A DNA stretch of 64,000 nucleotides from Pedobacter psychroterrae (lineage in GTDB: Bacteria; Bacteroidota; Bacteroidia; Sphingobacteriales; Sphingobacteriaceae), in the NCBI RefSeq assembly GCF_004331695.1, contig NZ_SJSL01000002.1, forward strand, positions 372,001 to 436,000, given 5' to 3'. Positions 56,601 to 64,000 of the stretch are shown here, in pieces. The translations under genes and the position numbers were made by a program. Positions within the stretch are counted from its first letter, which is position 1. Each line of letters starts with the position of its first letter. The notes below the pieces were generated by a model. That model had not been told where the DNA came from. It worked only from the letters and a program-made list of their open reading frames with translations, and did not search any database.

Positions 56601-56659
56601 ACGACCATAAGTATTTTTCTACCTGGGCAAATGCCGGGTTTAAGTATAACCCATTTTAA
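53606..56659 (+). CDS. STN-domain TonB-dependent receptor
   Basis: A 1017-residue outer-membrane receptor. Signal segment to about residue 38, then an STN signalling domain (SFADLLKEIEKKTGLSFVY), a CarboxypepD_reg domain (GSIVGYVKDHTSNQTLPYA), plug (ERFPDATVGEAMQRVPGI; GLPRNIVIRGLDQSMGSV) and a beta barrel ending in Phe. The STN domain lets it signal to FecR. Plug features recall the group often linked with sugars or phosphate esters. The downstream phosphatase suggests it imports a phosphorylated compound; this is inference. Confidence 0.93.
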   Translation: MKKSNGAYHLIKIIMRISLLACVISVLFLNMVQATVAKGQSGLDKSIHLDLSNVSFADLLKEIEKKTGLSFVYTNYEVINSRISVNNKSVTARSIIAPVLKKNNLFIIEDGATVVFKKGRFVADAKPGSIVGYVKDHTSNQTLPYATVVVKGTSRKFITDANGYFVINAVKAGTVILQVSYIGYTAAEFSVTVEEDKTNQQELKLESQNTDMAGITISGIRRGEAIALSNMRNADNIKYVLSQEQIERFPDATVGEAMQRVPGIAMDYSYGLPRNIVIRGLDQSMGSVTLNGNRLPSTQTNSRDIDLNGILSSTVEAIEVNKTLTPSMDADGTSGSVNIISKTPKPGKQNLQVNGSFGNNFLLGKQNFEGSFNFDNRKDKWAYLVGVNYSNTFRGEDRVQKDYGTYKINGVERNMLSNLELEGSDLHRENLGLQAELSYFPTEKSQVYLRSSYNKFYELQTRGTKSYNIGSYTDAGNATGISIGSAGSPRDYHRDLLSFSLGGKTNVNNWIANADVTFASGLYDQPIYYDGYFTNSGLSAGIDMTDPRAPQFNFVGANVDNPANYSTSSYVNRHQIAHDKDVQGSLNIERTFNFTEKNKFTVKFGGRYKYKEDDHTRDYYQYTLKTGKVTMDNFLSNYSRKDYFNGKYDLSGAIANGYLMEEYYQKNLSLFQSDETYIRQNTDPDTYYGNETLGAAYAEGKLTLNKLDIITGLRYENTGFTYNGNIVSFDDKGAYVSTNRVAVNSGFDGFFPSLNLKYAIDQRTNVRAAATRSLSRPGYYDLVPWQEVETRRKRMKIGNPDLDQSTSTNLDFLFEHYLKSLGLISGGIFYKNIDNYIYQSIYAQQGGAFDKYQVTQTVNGANAHVYGYEIAWQQQLTFLPGFLNGFGIYGNFTQIQSKFTVPGLESERTVRLPSMRPKVGNASLSYEKYGFSGRISVNFYDTFISELAETQADDLMEKGRVQLDFSASQKINKRVTVFLGISNLNNAQTILDYGDGRPNDHKYFSTWANAGFKYNPF

Positions 56660-56671
56660 TTGATTTGATTA

Positions 56672-57958
56672 ATGAATGATATGATGAAAATAAAAGCTTT
56701 TTTAATTATTTGCCTGATGGTATGCACATGCCTGGTATATGCGCAAACACCTAAAGCAGGTCCTTTTCCTGACAGGGTTATCCTGACATGGTCTGCAGCT
56801 CCCACAACTACCCAGTCGGTAACCTGGAGGACAGATAGTACCGTGCGGAAAAGTTTTGCGCAAGTGCTGATAGAGGGTAGTTCACCCAAACTGGAAAAAC
56901 CAGATGCAAAAGAGTATGAGGCTGTAGTTTCATCGTTAAAGGGTGCGGAATATGAACTTTCGAATTATCACAGTGTGACATTTACCGATCTTAAAGCAGA
57001 CCAGTTGTACACATATAGAGTGGGAGATGGGACTAACTGGAGTGAATGGTTTCAGTTTAAAACAGCACCTGCTGTAACCAAGCCATTCTCCTTCATTTAC
57101 CTGGGCGATGCCCAGAATGACATCAGGTCGAAATGGTCGCGGGTGATCAGGAGGGCTTTTGCCACACAGGGCAATGCCAGGTTTATCGTACATGCCGGAG
57201 ACTTGATCAACCGTTCTAACAATGACAATGAATGGGGTGAGTGGCATCATGGAGGAGGATTTATCAATGGGATGATTCCAAGTATCCCCTCGTCTGGCAA
57301 CCATGAGTATTTCAGAGATGAGCAAAAGGTACTTACCCTTGATCCGCACTGGCAGGCACAATATACGCTGCCGGAAAATGGTCCTGAGGGTTTGAAGGAG
57401 TCTGTTTATTATGTTGATTATGCAAACCTTCGCATGATTTCTTTAAACTCCCAGATGATTGTACTTGATTCAAATTCTTTAAAAATACAGGCAGAATGGC
57501 TGGAGGAAGTATTGAAGAACAATCCTAAGCAATGGACGATGGTTACTTATCATCACCCTGTGTATTCAACAGCCAAGGGCAGGGATAACAAAGAATTTCG
57601 TGACCGGTTTAAGCCCTTGTTTGATAAGTATCATGTAGATATACTTTTGCAAGGGCATGACCATACTTATAGCCGCGGACAAAACCTGCCGATAGGCATG
57701 TCGCGCAAAGAAGGCGGACCAATGTATGTGGTATCTGTGGCCGGCCCGAAGATGTACAAGGTAGATGTTACACCAAGGTGGATGGATGTACTTGCCGAGA
57801 ATACCCAGTTGTTTCAGATCATTTCGATCGATCATGAAAACCTGACTTATACTGCTTATAAAGCATCTGGTGAAGTATTTGATTCATTTAAACTGAAGAA
57901 AGTAGCTAAAGATAAGGCAGCTGTATTTACAGACCTTAATAAACAAAAGAAAGAGTAA
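56672..57958 (+). CDS. Purple-acid-phosphatase-like metallophosphoesterase
   Basis: A 428-residue exported enzyme (signal peptide ending VYAQT). An N-terminal fibronectin-like PAP domain (ILTWSAAPTTTQSVTWR) precedes a metallophosphatase core with the metal motifs YLGDAQND, HAGDLINRSN, SSGNHEYF, YHHPVYS and GHDHTYSRG. It would hydrolyse phosphate esters in the periplasm or outside. It follows the receptor by 12 bases and ends at a strong terminator, so the sigma-FecR-receptor-phosphatase set is one regulon. Confidence 0.93.
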   Translation: MNDMMKIKAFLIICLMVCTCLVYAQTPKAGPFPDRVILTWSAAPTTTQSVTWRTDSTVRKSFAQVLIEGSSPKLEKPDAKEYEAVVSSLKGAEYELSNYHSVTFTDLKADQLYTYRVGDGTNWSEWFQFKTAPAVTKPFSFIYLGDAQNDIRSKWSRVIRRAFATQGNARFIVHAGDLINRSNNDNEWGEWHHGGGFINGMIPSIPSSGNHEYFRDEQKVLTLDPHWQAQYTLPENGPEGLKESVYYVDYANLRMISLNSQMIVLDSNSLKIQAEWLEEVLKNNPKQWTMVTYHHPVYSTAKGRDNKEFRDRFKPLFDKYHVDILLQGHDHTYSRGQNLPIGMSRKEGGPMYVVSVAGPKMYKVDVTPRWMDVLAENTQLFQIISIDHENLTYTAYKASGEVFDSFKLKKVAKDKAAVFTDLNKQKKE

Positions 57959-57977
57959 ACACGCATCTCAGATAGAA

Positions 57978-58007
57978 AGCGGGTGGCAGATTGTCGCCCG
58001 CTTTTTT
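57978..58007 (+). terminator. Terminator of the phosphatase operon
   Basis: AGCGGGTGGC (57978-57987) pairs with GTCGCCCGCT (57993-58002) using two G-T pairs around a 5-base loop and runs into TTTTTT. The region 58008-58192 holds no gene I can support. Confidence 0.85.
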
Positions 58008-58192
58008 GGTTTCCGGGTAAATTCACCTTACAGAACGTCTCCTAAAGGATTGTATATCTGTTCATATTCTACACATCCAGGTAGTGGGGTTCATGGAATG
58101 TGCGGGCACAATACCGCAAAGCGGGCCCTCAATGACATATTCTCCATTTCTATTTAATACATTTACACCACTAAACACACAAATCAAATATA

Positions 58193-59449
58193 ATGTCAGT
58201 ACAAAAAAAACTAAGTCTTCATGAAGACTGGGTAGTCGTTATTTTAGGAGGCTTAATTGTCCTTTTGTCCGTTGCCGGATTGCTGTTAGCAGTTCCTTCC
58301 TTTGGTTGGGAAAACGCAGAAGAACTCACATCAAAAGTGCTGTCAAGCAAGAATCTGCAAATAATAGGTATACAATTTCTCTTTGTTGGCATAATAGCTG
58401 CTTTGGGGGCTGTACTTACGGGACGTTCCCTTTTAGGTACGTTAAAAACTTTTCCCATAGTTTATATACTGACCATTATTGCATTGATATTAACAGGCAA
58501 TAGCCAGGTAAAAGCACTGAACCTGGAAGCGGTGATATTTAGTCTGGCAATAGGTTTGCTGATCGGTAATTTTCTTAAACTGCCGGTGTGGTTTAAGGAA
58601 GCACTTTCTACCGAGCTGTTCGTTAAAATTGGTCTGGTGCTTTTGGGTACCGGTGTTATTTTTTCAGATATTCTGAAGGCAGGCGGACTCGGTTTGATGC
58701 AAGCCCTGATAGTGGTGCTTTCAGTCTGGTATTTTGCTTTTTGGTTATGTAAAAAGATGAAGATCGACAGCGAGCTGACCATGATGATCTCCAGTGCAGT
58801 ATCTATCTGCGGTGTATCAGCAGCAATAGCCACCTCGGGTGCCATCAAAGGAGATTCAAAGAAGCTGTCTTATGTGATTTCTATGGTGCTCATTACCGCG
58901 ATACCAATGATGATCTTTATGCCTTATATCGCACATTACTTCAATTTTCCTCAGCAGGTTACTGGTGCATGGCTGGGCGGTAGTATAGACACGACAGGAG
59001 CAGTAGTAGCTTCAGGTTCCCTGGTAGGAGAAGAGGCATTGAAGATCAGTACCATCGTTAAGTTTTCACAAAATGTATTGTTGGGTATAGCGGCTTTTGC
59101 CATATCTGTTTACTGGACCTATACCAATCATCTTGCAGGTCAGGACAAAGCAGAAAAACCTACCTTGAAGGTGATCTGGGAACGCTTTCCAAAATTCGTG
59201 ATTGGTTTTGTCGGCGCCTCTTTGCTGTTTTCTTTCTTCCTTTCTTCAGAAACGATCGTTGAAGTCAAGGGGAGTTTAAAGAACCTTCAGGGGCTATGGT
59301 TTGCGCTGGCTTTTACCAGCATCGGACTGGAGACCAATTTTAAAGATCTTTTTGGTAAGAACAGTAAAAGGCCACTTTATGCGTTTTTAATAGCACAGGG
59401 TTTTAACATGATTATTACATTGATCATTGCATTCTTGTTGTTTGGGTAA
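58193..59449 (+). CDS. YeiH/UPF0324-family membrane carrier
   Basis: A 418-residue integral membrane protein with about ten to eleven helices. Motifs typical of the family are LLIGNFLKLPVWFKEAL, VLLGTGVIFSDIL, SICGVSAAIATSGAIKG and GAWLGGSIDTTGAVVASGSL. Members are annotated as putative sulfate or sulfonate exporters, but transport is not well established. It is a little longer than the usual 340-350 residues. Single gene with its own upstream region. Confidence 0.88.
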   Translation: MSVQKKLSLHEDWVVVILGGLIVLLSVAGLLLAVPSFGWENAEELTSKVLSSKNLQIIGIQFLFVGIIAALGAVLTGRSLLGTLKTFPIVYILTIIALILTGNSQVKALNLEAVIFSLAIGLLIGNFLKLPVWFKEALSTELFVKIGLVLLGTGVIFSDILKAGGLGLMQALIVVLSVWYFAFWLCKKMKIDSELTMMISSAVSICGVSAAIATSGAIKGDSKKLSYVISMVLITAIPMMIFMPYIAHYFNFPQQVTGAWLGGSIDTTGAVVASGSLVGEEALKISTIVKFSQNVLLGIAAFAISVYWTYTNHLAGQDKAEKPTLKVIWERFPKFVIGFVGASLLFSFFLSSETIVEVKGSLKNLQGLWFALAFTSIGLETNFKDLFGKNSKRPLYAFLIAQGFNMIITLIIAFLLFG

Positions 59450-59470
59450 ATCATTCATTATAATTTTAAT

Positions 59471-60343
59471 TTATTTGCCGGCATCGCAAATGCCTCTGAA
59501 ATAACCAACTGATTCGGCAATTCCTGCCAGAGGATCTTTCATGTCTTTTTCATATTCTAATGCACAATGCCCGGTATATTTTACTTTTCTCAGCATCCTT
59601 ACGAAGGCAGGGATATTGATCACCCCGCGGCCAAGTTCGCAGGTTGTACCTTCTTTTATACCTTTGGTGACGTTTTTTAAGTGCATGTCGAAGATGCGTT
59701 TGGCATATTTCTGCAGATCAGCTACTGAATCTTTACCTGCCCTTGCGTTGTGGCCCATGTCAAAGCATATCCCCACACGCGGATCAAGGTCCTTTATCAG
59801 GTTGTAAATACTTTCTGCAGTAGGATACAATTTATCTTCAGGCCCGTGATTGTGAATGGCATACCTGATGTTGGATTCTTTTGTTTTTTGAGACAGGTAT
59901 TCAAGATCAGCATGCTCGGGAATGCCAATGATCAGGTCTACACCCACCCGTTTTGCGTAGTCAAAAGCATTGTCTATGTCTTTTCTCGTTTTAGTGTATA
60001 TCGGGCCCACAGCATATCCGGTTACCCCGTTTTCTTTTAATGTAGCATGAAAGGCTGCAATTTGTTCAACTGTGCTGTTGTATGGCAGGTGAAAATCTTT
60101 TATACAAAGAAAGTGAGCATCAACCTTTTTCATCATTTTAAGCGATTCATCTAGTTTGAAATTAACAAAACTAAAGCCTGCGATAGCAAGTTTGAACTTG
60201 TCATTGGATGCTTCTGTATTCGAAGCTTCTTTTTCAGCTGTTTTTTGACCAGTTGCATTTGCAAATGCAGATACGGTACCAACCACTGTGCCGGCAGCTA
60301 AACCTACCATTCCTTTATATAAAAAATTTCTTCTTGAAGTCAT
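59471..60343 (-). CDS. Tat-exported sugar phosphate isomerase/epimerase-like TIM barrel
   Basis: A 290-residue protein with a twin-arginine signal (TSRRNFLYKG) and a xylose-isomerase-like TIM barrel: AIHNHGPEDKLYP, GICFDMGHNARAG and CALEYEKDM carry His, Asp and Glu metal ligands. Such exported barrels are common in Bacteroidota carbohydrate loci. The reaction is unknown. It is divergent from the lipoprotein gene at 60422. Confidence 0.9.
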   Translation of the reverse strand: MTSRRNFLYKGMVGLAAGTVVGTVSAFANATGQKTAEKEASNTEASNDKFKLAIAGFSFVNFKLDESLKMMKKVDAHFLCIKDFHLPYNSTVEQIAAFHATLKENGVTGYAVGPIYTKTRKDIDNAFDYAKRVGVDLIIGIPEHADLEYLSQKTKESNIRYAIHNHGPEDKLYPTAESIYNLIKDLDPRVGICFDMGHNARAGKDSVADLQKYAKRIFDMHLKNVTKGIKEGTTCELGRGVINIPAFVRMLRKVKYTGHCALEYEKDMKDPLAGIAESVGYFRGICDAGK

Positions 60344-60394
60344 AGGACTAATATATGGATTTCTCTCAGGTTATTTTTTATTCAATTATTTTCT

Positions 60395-60402
60395 TATTTT
60401 TG
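60395..60402 (+). promoter_or_regulatory. Possible -7 element of the lipoprotein-cupin unit
   Basis: TATTTTTG matches TAnnTTTG 20 bases before the ATG at 60422. No good -33 TTTG is seen upstream, so this is weak. Confidence 0.4.
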
Positions 60403-60421
60403 AATTAAACCCTATAGCCAC

Positions 60422-60877
60422 ATGAAAAAATTATTGTACCTATCATTAAGTTTAATGTTTCTTACCTTGTCCAGTTGCGAGAAATCGGCTATCCCTGAGG
60501 AAAAGCCTAAAGTCGAAGACGAAGCTCCCTTAACCGGAGAAGTTTCTATCCTGGAAGGAAACTGGGAATTGAGAAACGCGTACGGGGGCATGGGGGGAGG
60601 TGCTGGGAATTTTGCGCCAGGCAATGGAGATATGTTTAAATTCAGGCGCCAGATCGTTAATCGATATTTTAATGGCAATTTATTATATACTAGAAATTTC
60701 GATATCCAAGATAGTGTAAAAAGGATTAATAAAACTGAATCGACGCACTTCCTTGATTACGGAACTATAGATAATCCTTTCGTTCGGTTAAAGGGAGATA
60801 CGCTGATTGTCTTTCTCGGTGAAATTGCGGCAGATGGTGCTGAGCTGAAGTATGTGAAAATAGCGGCTGCTGAATAA
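60422..60877 (+). CDS. Lipoprotein of unknown function
   Basis: A 151-residue protein with a clear lipobox (LTLSSCEKS). The mature part opens with an acidic/proline linker, then ILEGNWELRNAYGGMGGGAGNFAPG and a beta-rich region, the layout of lipocalin-like Bacteroidota lipoproteins. No catalytic motif seen. It is 10 bases before a cupin gene, probably the same operon. Confidence 0.82.
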   Translation: MKKLLYLSLSLMFLTLSSCEKSAIPEEKPKVEDEAPLTGEVSILEGNWELRNAYGGMGGGAGNFAPGNGDMFKFRRQIVNRYFNGNLLYTRNFDIQDSVKRINKTESTHFLDYGTIDNPFVRLKGDTLIVFLGEIAADGAELKYVKIAAAE

Positions 60878-60887
60878 ACTATAGAAC

Positions 60888-61235
60888 ATGGGCAGTAGTG
60901 GCTTGTATCAATTTGGAGAAGAGATAGCCTGGGAGCAGGCCGGAGAAGGTGTACTCAGAAAGGTTTATGGATATGATAATCAGCTGATGATGGTAGTTGT
61001 CAAATTTGAAGTTGGTGCTGTCGGTGATTTGCATGAGCATCCGCATTCTCAGGCAACCTATGTGGAAAGTGGCGCTTTTGAAATGATCATTGGAGATGAG
61101 AAAAAGGTAATCAGGAAGGGTGACGGGTATTATATTCCTCCGCACGTTGTTCACGGATGCGTATGTCTTGAAGCGGGTGTATTGATAGATTCTTTTAGCC
61201 CGCAAAGAGCTGATTTTCTTAAAGTTGATAAATAA
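60888..61235 (+). CDS. Small cupin-domain protein
   Basis: A 115-residue single cupin barrel. Metal-ligand motif 1 is HEHPHSQATYVESGAFEM, and motif 2 is GDGYYIPPHVVHGC. Such proteins bind a metal and may be sugar- or polyketide-related isomerases or sensors. Function is unknown. Confidence 0.9.
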   Translation: MGSSGLYQFGEEIAWEQAGEGVLRKVYGYDNQLMMVVVKFEVGAVGDLHEHPHSQATYVESGAFEMIIGDEKKVIRKGDGYYIPPHVVHGCVCLEAGVLIDSFSPQRADFLKVDK

Positions 61236-61319
61236 TTTTAATTTATCTAAATCCTGCTGACAAACTGTTGTCACAAGCGTGTATTTACTTTGTGGTGTAC
61301 AAATTAAAACATAAAGATC

Positions 61320-61817
61320 ATGAACAACACAGCAGAATCAATCAGCACACAAGCGCAAGTAATCAGCAAAGAAGATTTATTAAAGCACTGGCAAGGACAC
61401 CGCAGTTTAACAAGGAAAGTTATTGAAGCTTTTCCGGAGAAGGATTTTTTTGAGTTTTCCATTGGCGGCATGAGACCTTTTTCAGCATTGACCTCAGAGT
61501 TTTTGGCAATGGGTGCACCGGCGATGAAAGGCATAATAGAACGTCAGGAAGAAGCCTATCAGGAAAATAGTGATGTCTTGACTACTAAAGCCCAATATTT
61601 AGAAAAGTGGGATGAAGCCACAGCGGAGATCAACAAGTACTGGGAACAGCTAAAACTGGAAGACTTTGACACCGTTTTCAATCTTTTCGGAGCATATCAG
61701 TTCCCGGTTATCCAGAATATTCTTTATTTGATTGACAATGAGATCCATCACCGTGGTCAGGGCTATGTTTACCTAAGGGCTTTGGGAATAGAGCCGCCCT
61801 ACTTTTGGGAGAGATAG
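61320..61817 (+). CDS. DinB-family protein
   Basis: A 165-residue four-helix DinB/YfiT-like protein. The metal-binding histidines lie in LLKHWQGHRS near residue 25 and DNEIHHRGQGYVYLRALG near the end. It is likely a thiol-linked transferase or stress protein by family. It overlaps the convergent WYL regulator by 19 bases at the 3' ends. Confidence 0.9.
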   Translation: MNNTAESISTQAQVISKEDLLKHWQGHRSLTRKVIEAFPEKDFFEFSIGGMRPFSALTSEFLAMGAPAMKGIIERQEEAYQENSDVLTTKAQYLEKWDEATAEINKYWEQLKLEDFDTVFNLFGAYQFPVIQNILYLIDNEIHHRGQGYVYLRALGIEPPYFWER

Positions 61818-62812
61818 AAACTCCCCAAACTATTTGTGGTTGCTTGACGGCTCGATAATAACCTGGACTTCATCCTTTCCATTATTTCCAGTATACTTGT
61901 TTTGAGACTTTCCGGCTCCAGGATTTCAGCAGAATCGCCAAACATCAGGTACCAGCGGGCAAAGCCGTTTTCAACGTTTTGACTAAAGAAAGTCATCTCG
62001 ATTTGATGGCCAATGGTTTTTTGGGAAACAAAGCCCTGAAACTTCTTCTCATAGTCCAGGTGTTTGGCTATTTTTTTATCGACCAATATCCTCACCCTGG
62101 TGGTGGGGTGTTTTTCTTTATCGTTTTTCAGGTAGGTTTCCAGGGGCTGATGCTCCCGGCTGAAGGGCTTTTCTGTTGGCCGGATATCGTGGATGCGGTC
62201 TGCCCTAAACTGCCGGTAATCGCCACGTAAATGGCAATAGGCATAGGTGTACCAATTGTTCATGTCGTGAAATATCCCTACTGGTTCAATACTTCTTGGT
62301 GTAGGCTCATCCGCCTCCACAGTTTGGTAAGTGAGGACCACCTGTGTTTTCTCTGCTACACTTTTAAAGAGGAGGGCAAGTACGTTTGGAACTTTTTCAT
62401 TAAACAGCTTGTTGGCCGGCTGCATCAGCACGCTGGATTCAATATTGCTTACCCAGTCTTTATCAGTGGTTTTCAAGACAGCTTTCAATTTGAAAGCAGC
62501 TGATGTGTAATGCATGCCAAGCTCCTGATCGGTGAATTTTTGCATCAGCTTTTCTGCAGCTATAAAACTGCTTGCCTCTTCCCGGGTGAACATTACAGGA
62601 GGCAAACGGTATCCTTCCATAAGTGAATATCCTATGCCGGCTTCGCTGTATATAGGCACGCCCGAAGCTTCCAGGGCTCTGATGTCCCTATATATCGTCC
62701 GCAGGCTGACCTCAAATCTGTCGGCCAGTTCCTGGGCCTTAACAATCTTTTTGGACTGCAACTGGATAAGTATAGCGACAATTCTATCGAATCGTTTGGG
62801 TGAGTCGTCCAT
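61799..62812 (-). CDS. YafY-type transcriptional regulator (HTH_11 plus WYL)
   Basis: A 337-residue regulator. The N-terminal winged helix (RFDRIVAILIQLQSKKIVKA; VSLRTIYRDIRALEASGVPI) binds DNA; the WYL domain follows (RSIEPVGIFHDMNNWYTYAYC) and a WCX-like C-terminal domain (DSAEILEPESLKTSILE). DinB-WYL neighbours are common, so it may control the DinB gene; both are convergent here. Confidence 0.93.
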   Translation of the reverse strand: MDDSPKRFDRIVAILIQLQSKKIVKAQELADRFEVSLRTIYRDIRALEASGVPIYSEAGIGYSLMEGYRLPPVMFTREEASSFIAAEKLMQKFTDQELGMHYTSAAFKLKAVLKTTDKDWVSNIESSVLMQPANKLFNEKVPNVLALLFKSVAEKTQVVLTYQTVEADEPTPRSIEPVGIFHDMNNWYTYAYCHLRGDYRQFRADRIHDIRPTEKPFSREHQPLETYLKNDKEKHPTTRVRILVDKKIAKHLDYEKKFQGFVSQKTIGHQIEMTFFSQNVENGFARWYLMFGDSAEILEPESLKTSILEIMERMKSRLLSSRQATTNSLGSFYLSQK

Positions 62813-62896
62813 TATTTTTTTGTTTCATCAAATATAGGAATTCTGGAATTGAAGATTTAACTATCTTGTCCGCACATTAAATGTTACCATTTTATC

Positions 62897-64000
62897 ATGA
62901 ATTTATATTTACAATCCCTGCGTGCTCTTTGTGTGGTTGGCGCTTTAATTTTAATTTCCTGTGGGATAAATAAAGCTGGATCAGAAGGCGCAGGCAAAGT
63001 AGCGGGTGAGGCGGTTAAACAAGATGCAGGTAAACGCATTGTATGGGACCAAAGTACCCTGACCAAAGTTTCCTCTGTGAAAGCAAATCATAGATACACC
63101 AGTTACCCGCGTATCATTCAGTTGTACGACCAATCATTATTAGGTATTTACGAGGCAGATGGTGGTGTTGTTACTGTAAAGAGCAGGGATTTGGGGGGTA
63201 CCTGGTCGGAACCTATAACCGTTGCGCTTCGTGATAGTGGTGTCAATATGGCTGTACCAGATGTGCTGGAACTAAAAGACCATACTTTGCTTGCTTTTTA
63301 TAACCCCCGGCCGTCAAAAAATGCTACAGGTAAAAGATTTGGGATCAGGGTGAAGAAAAGTGCTGACGGGGGTATCACCTGGAAGGATGAGCAATTGCTT
63401 TATGAAGCAGGGTATAAGTTTGAAAATGGATGCTGGGAACCATCGGCGATGCAATTGCCATCAGGAGAAATACAGGTGTTTTTCGCAAATGAAGCAGAAT
63501 ATACCCAATCTAATGAGCAAAATATTAGTTTACTCCGTTCTAAAGACAATGGGCTGAGCTGGACTAAAAAACCTGAAACGGTAAGTTTCAGGAAGGGTTC
63601 AAGAGATGGCATGCCTGTTCCGCTATTTTTAGATAAACGTAAGGAGATGGTGTTTGCAATAGAGGACAACGGATTTGGAAACTTCAAACCATATCTCATC
63701 AGAAACACGATTAAAGAAAATTGGGCCAGTCCTGCAGATGCTTCAAGCGAGAACAGAACCTATGCACTTTCGGAGAAAATAGCGGATAGTATCTATGCAG
63801 GATCACCATATTTAAGGCAGCTGGGCACGGGTGAGACGATATTGTCTTATCAGGGAACAGAGGGAAGAACCAACAAAATGCAATTTGCTGATATGAAAGT
63901 GGTGGTAGGAGATGGGCAAGCCAGGAATTTTGGCGGGAAAACAACCCCCTTTATCATTCCTGCAAATAAATCCTGTTTGTGGAACAGTTTGACAGTACTT
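62897..64000 (+). CDS. Sialidase-superfamily lipoprotein, partial at right edge
   Basis: The frame is open from the ATG at 62897 to the end of the window (368 codons, no stop). It starts with a signal and lipobox (ILISCGINK). Three Asp-box repeats of the S-x-D-x-G-x-x-W type are visible: SRDLGGTWSEP, SADGGITWKDE and SKDNGLSWTKK, marking a six-bladed sialidase-like propeller. An exo-sialidase or a related glycan-binding or glycosidase role is possible; catalytic residues need alignment. Confidence 0.85.
   Translation, partial: MNLYLQSLRALCVVGALILISCGINKAGSEGAGKVAGEAVKQDAGKRIVWDQSTLTKVSSVKANHRYTSYPRIIQLYDQSLLGIYEADGGVVTVKSRDLGGTWSEPITVALRDSGVNMAVPDVLELKDHTLLAFYNPRPSKNATGKRFGIRVKKSADGGITWKDEQLLYEAGYKFENGCWEPSAMQLPSGEIQVFFANEAEYTQSNEQNISLLRSKDNGLSWTKKPETVSFRKGSRDGMPVPLFLDKRKEMVFAIEDNGFGNFKPYLIRNTIKENWASPADASSENRTYALSEKIADSIYAGSPYLRQLGTGETILSYQGTEGRTNKMQFADMKVVVGDGQARNFGGKTTPFIIPANKSCLWNSLTVL

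Overview
The window looks like chromosome of a Bacteroidota bacterium, most likely Sphingobacteriaceae (Pedobacter-like). The evidence is the Bacteroidetes-type promoters (TTTG, about 19 nt, TAnnTTTG), paired ECF sigma/FecR/TonB receptor genes, a fused CcoN-CcoO cbb3 oxidase, the futalosine menaquinone gene mqnC, Reg_prop/LytS-LytTR sensors and moderate-to-low GC. No insertion sequence, prophage or CRISPR array was seen. This is by-eye work with no database search.

Layout. 0-4.5 kb: end of tpiA, prmA, mpl, a small XRE regulator, an acyltransferase-like protein and an acidic mini-protein. 4.9-10.4 kb: a LytS/LytTR two-component pair and two exported ferritin-like proteins. 10.5-19 kb: mqnC, two M16 peptidases, a GNAT protein, a GH43 enzyme, a SelW-like protein, guaB and an exported FG-GAP-like protein. 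19-37.3 kb: a micro-oxic respiration island. It holds a porin, two YceI proteins, a flavin-type stress protein, an unrecognised 615-residue protein, a FixL-like PAS kinase, a response regulator fused to an FNR/CRP domain, an orphan dehydrogenase-like domain, hemN, and the full cbb3 oxidase gene set (ccoNO, Q, P, G, H-like, S, I, and a TauE/SafE-like protein). 37.5-44.1 kb: an HME-RND metal efflux operon led by two His-rich small proteins. 44.3-48.9 kb: a TonB receptor, tRNA-Cys and a PhyH dioxygenase, both protein genes having long leaders that encode cysteine-rich mini-ORFs. 49-51.8 kb: SDR, aldo-keto reductase and GH43. 51.9-58 kb: ECF sigma, FecR, STN-type TonB receptor and a purple-acid-phosphatase-like enzyme. 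58-64 kb: YeiH-type carrier, exported sugar isomerase-like protein, lipoprotein, cupin, DinB, WYL regulator, and the start of a sialidase-like lipoprotein.

The most interesting reading is a compact oxygen-response circuit at 21-37.4 kb. Seven TGA(T/C)-N4-(A/G/C)TCA boxes sit upstream of six transcription units. The distance from box centre to the last G of the -7 element is 58.5 nt in three of them (57.5 and 59.5 in two others) and 36.5 nt in two cases. The same island encodes a kinase whose PAS domain keeps the FixL haem-pocket residues at FixL spacing, and a receiver-FNR fusion whose recognition helix has the E-x-x-S-R pattern expected to read TGA half-sites. This would be FixL, FixJ and FixK compressed into two proteins. 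A second candidate system is the pair of Cys-codon-rich leader ORFs before the TonB receptor and the dioxygenase, which suggests translation-coupled sensing of cysteine or sulfur supply.
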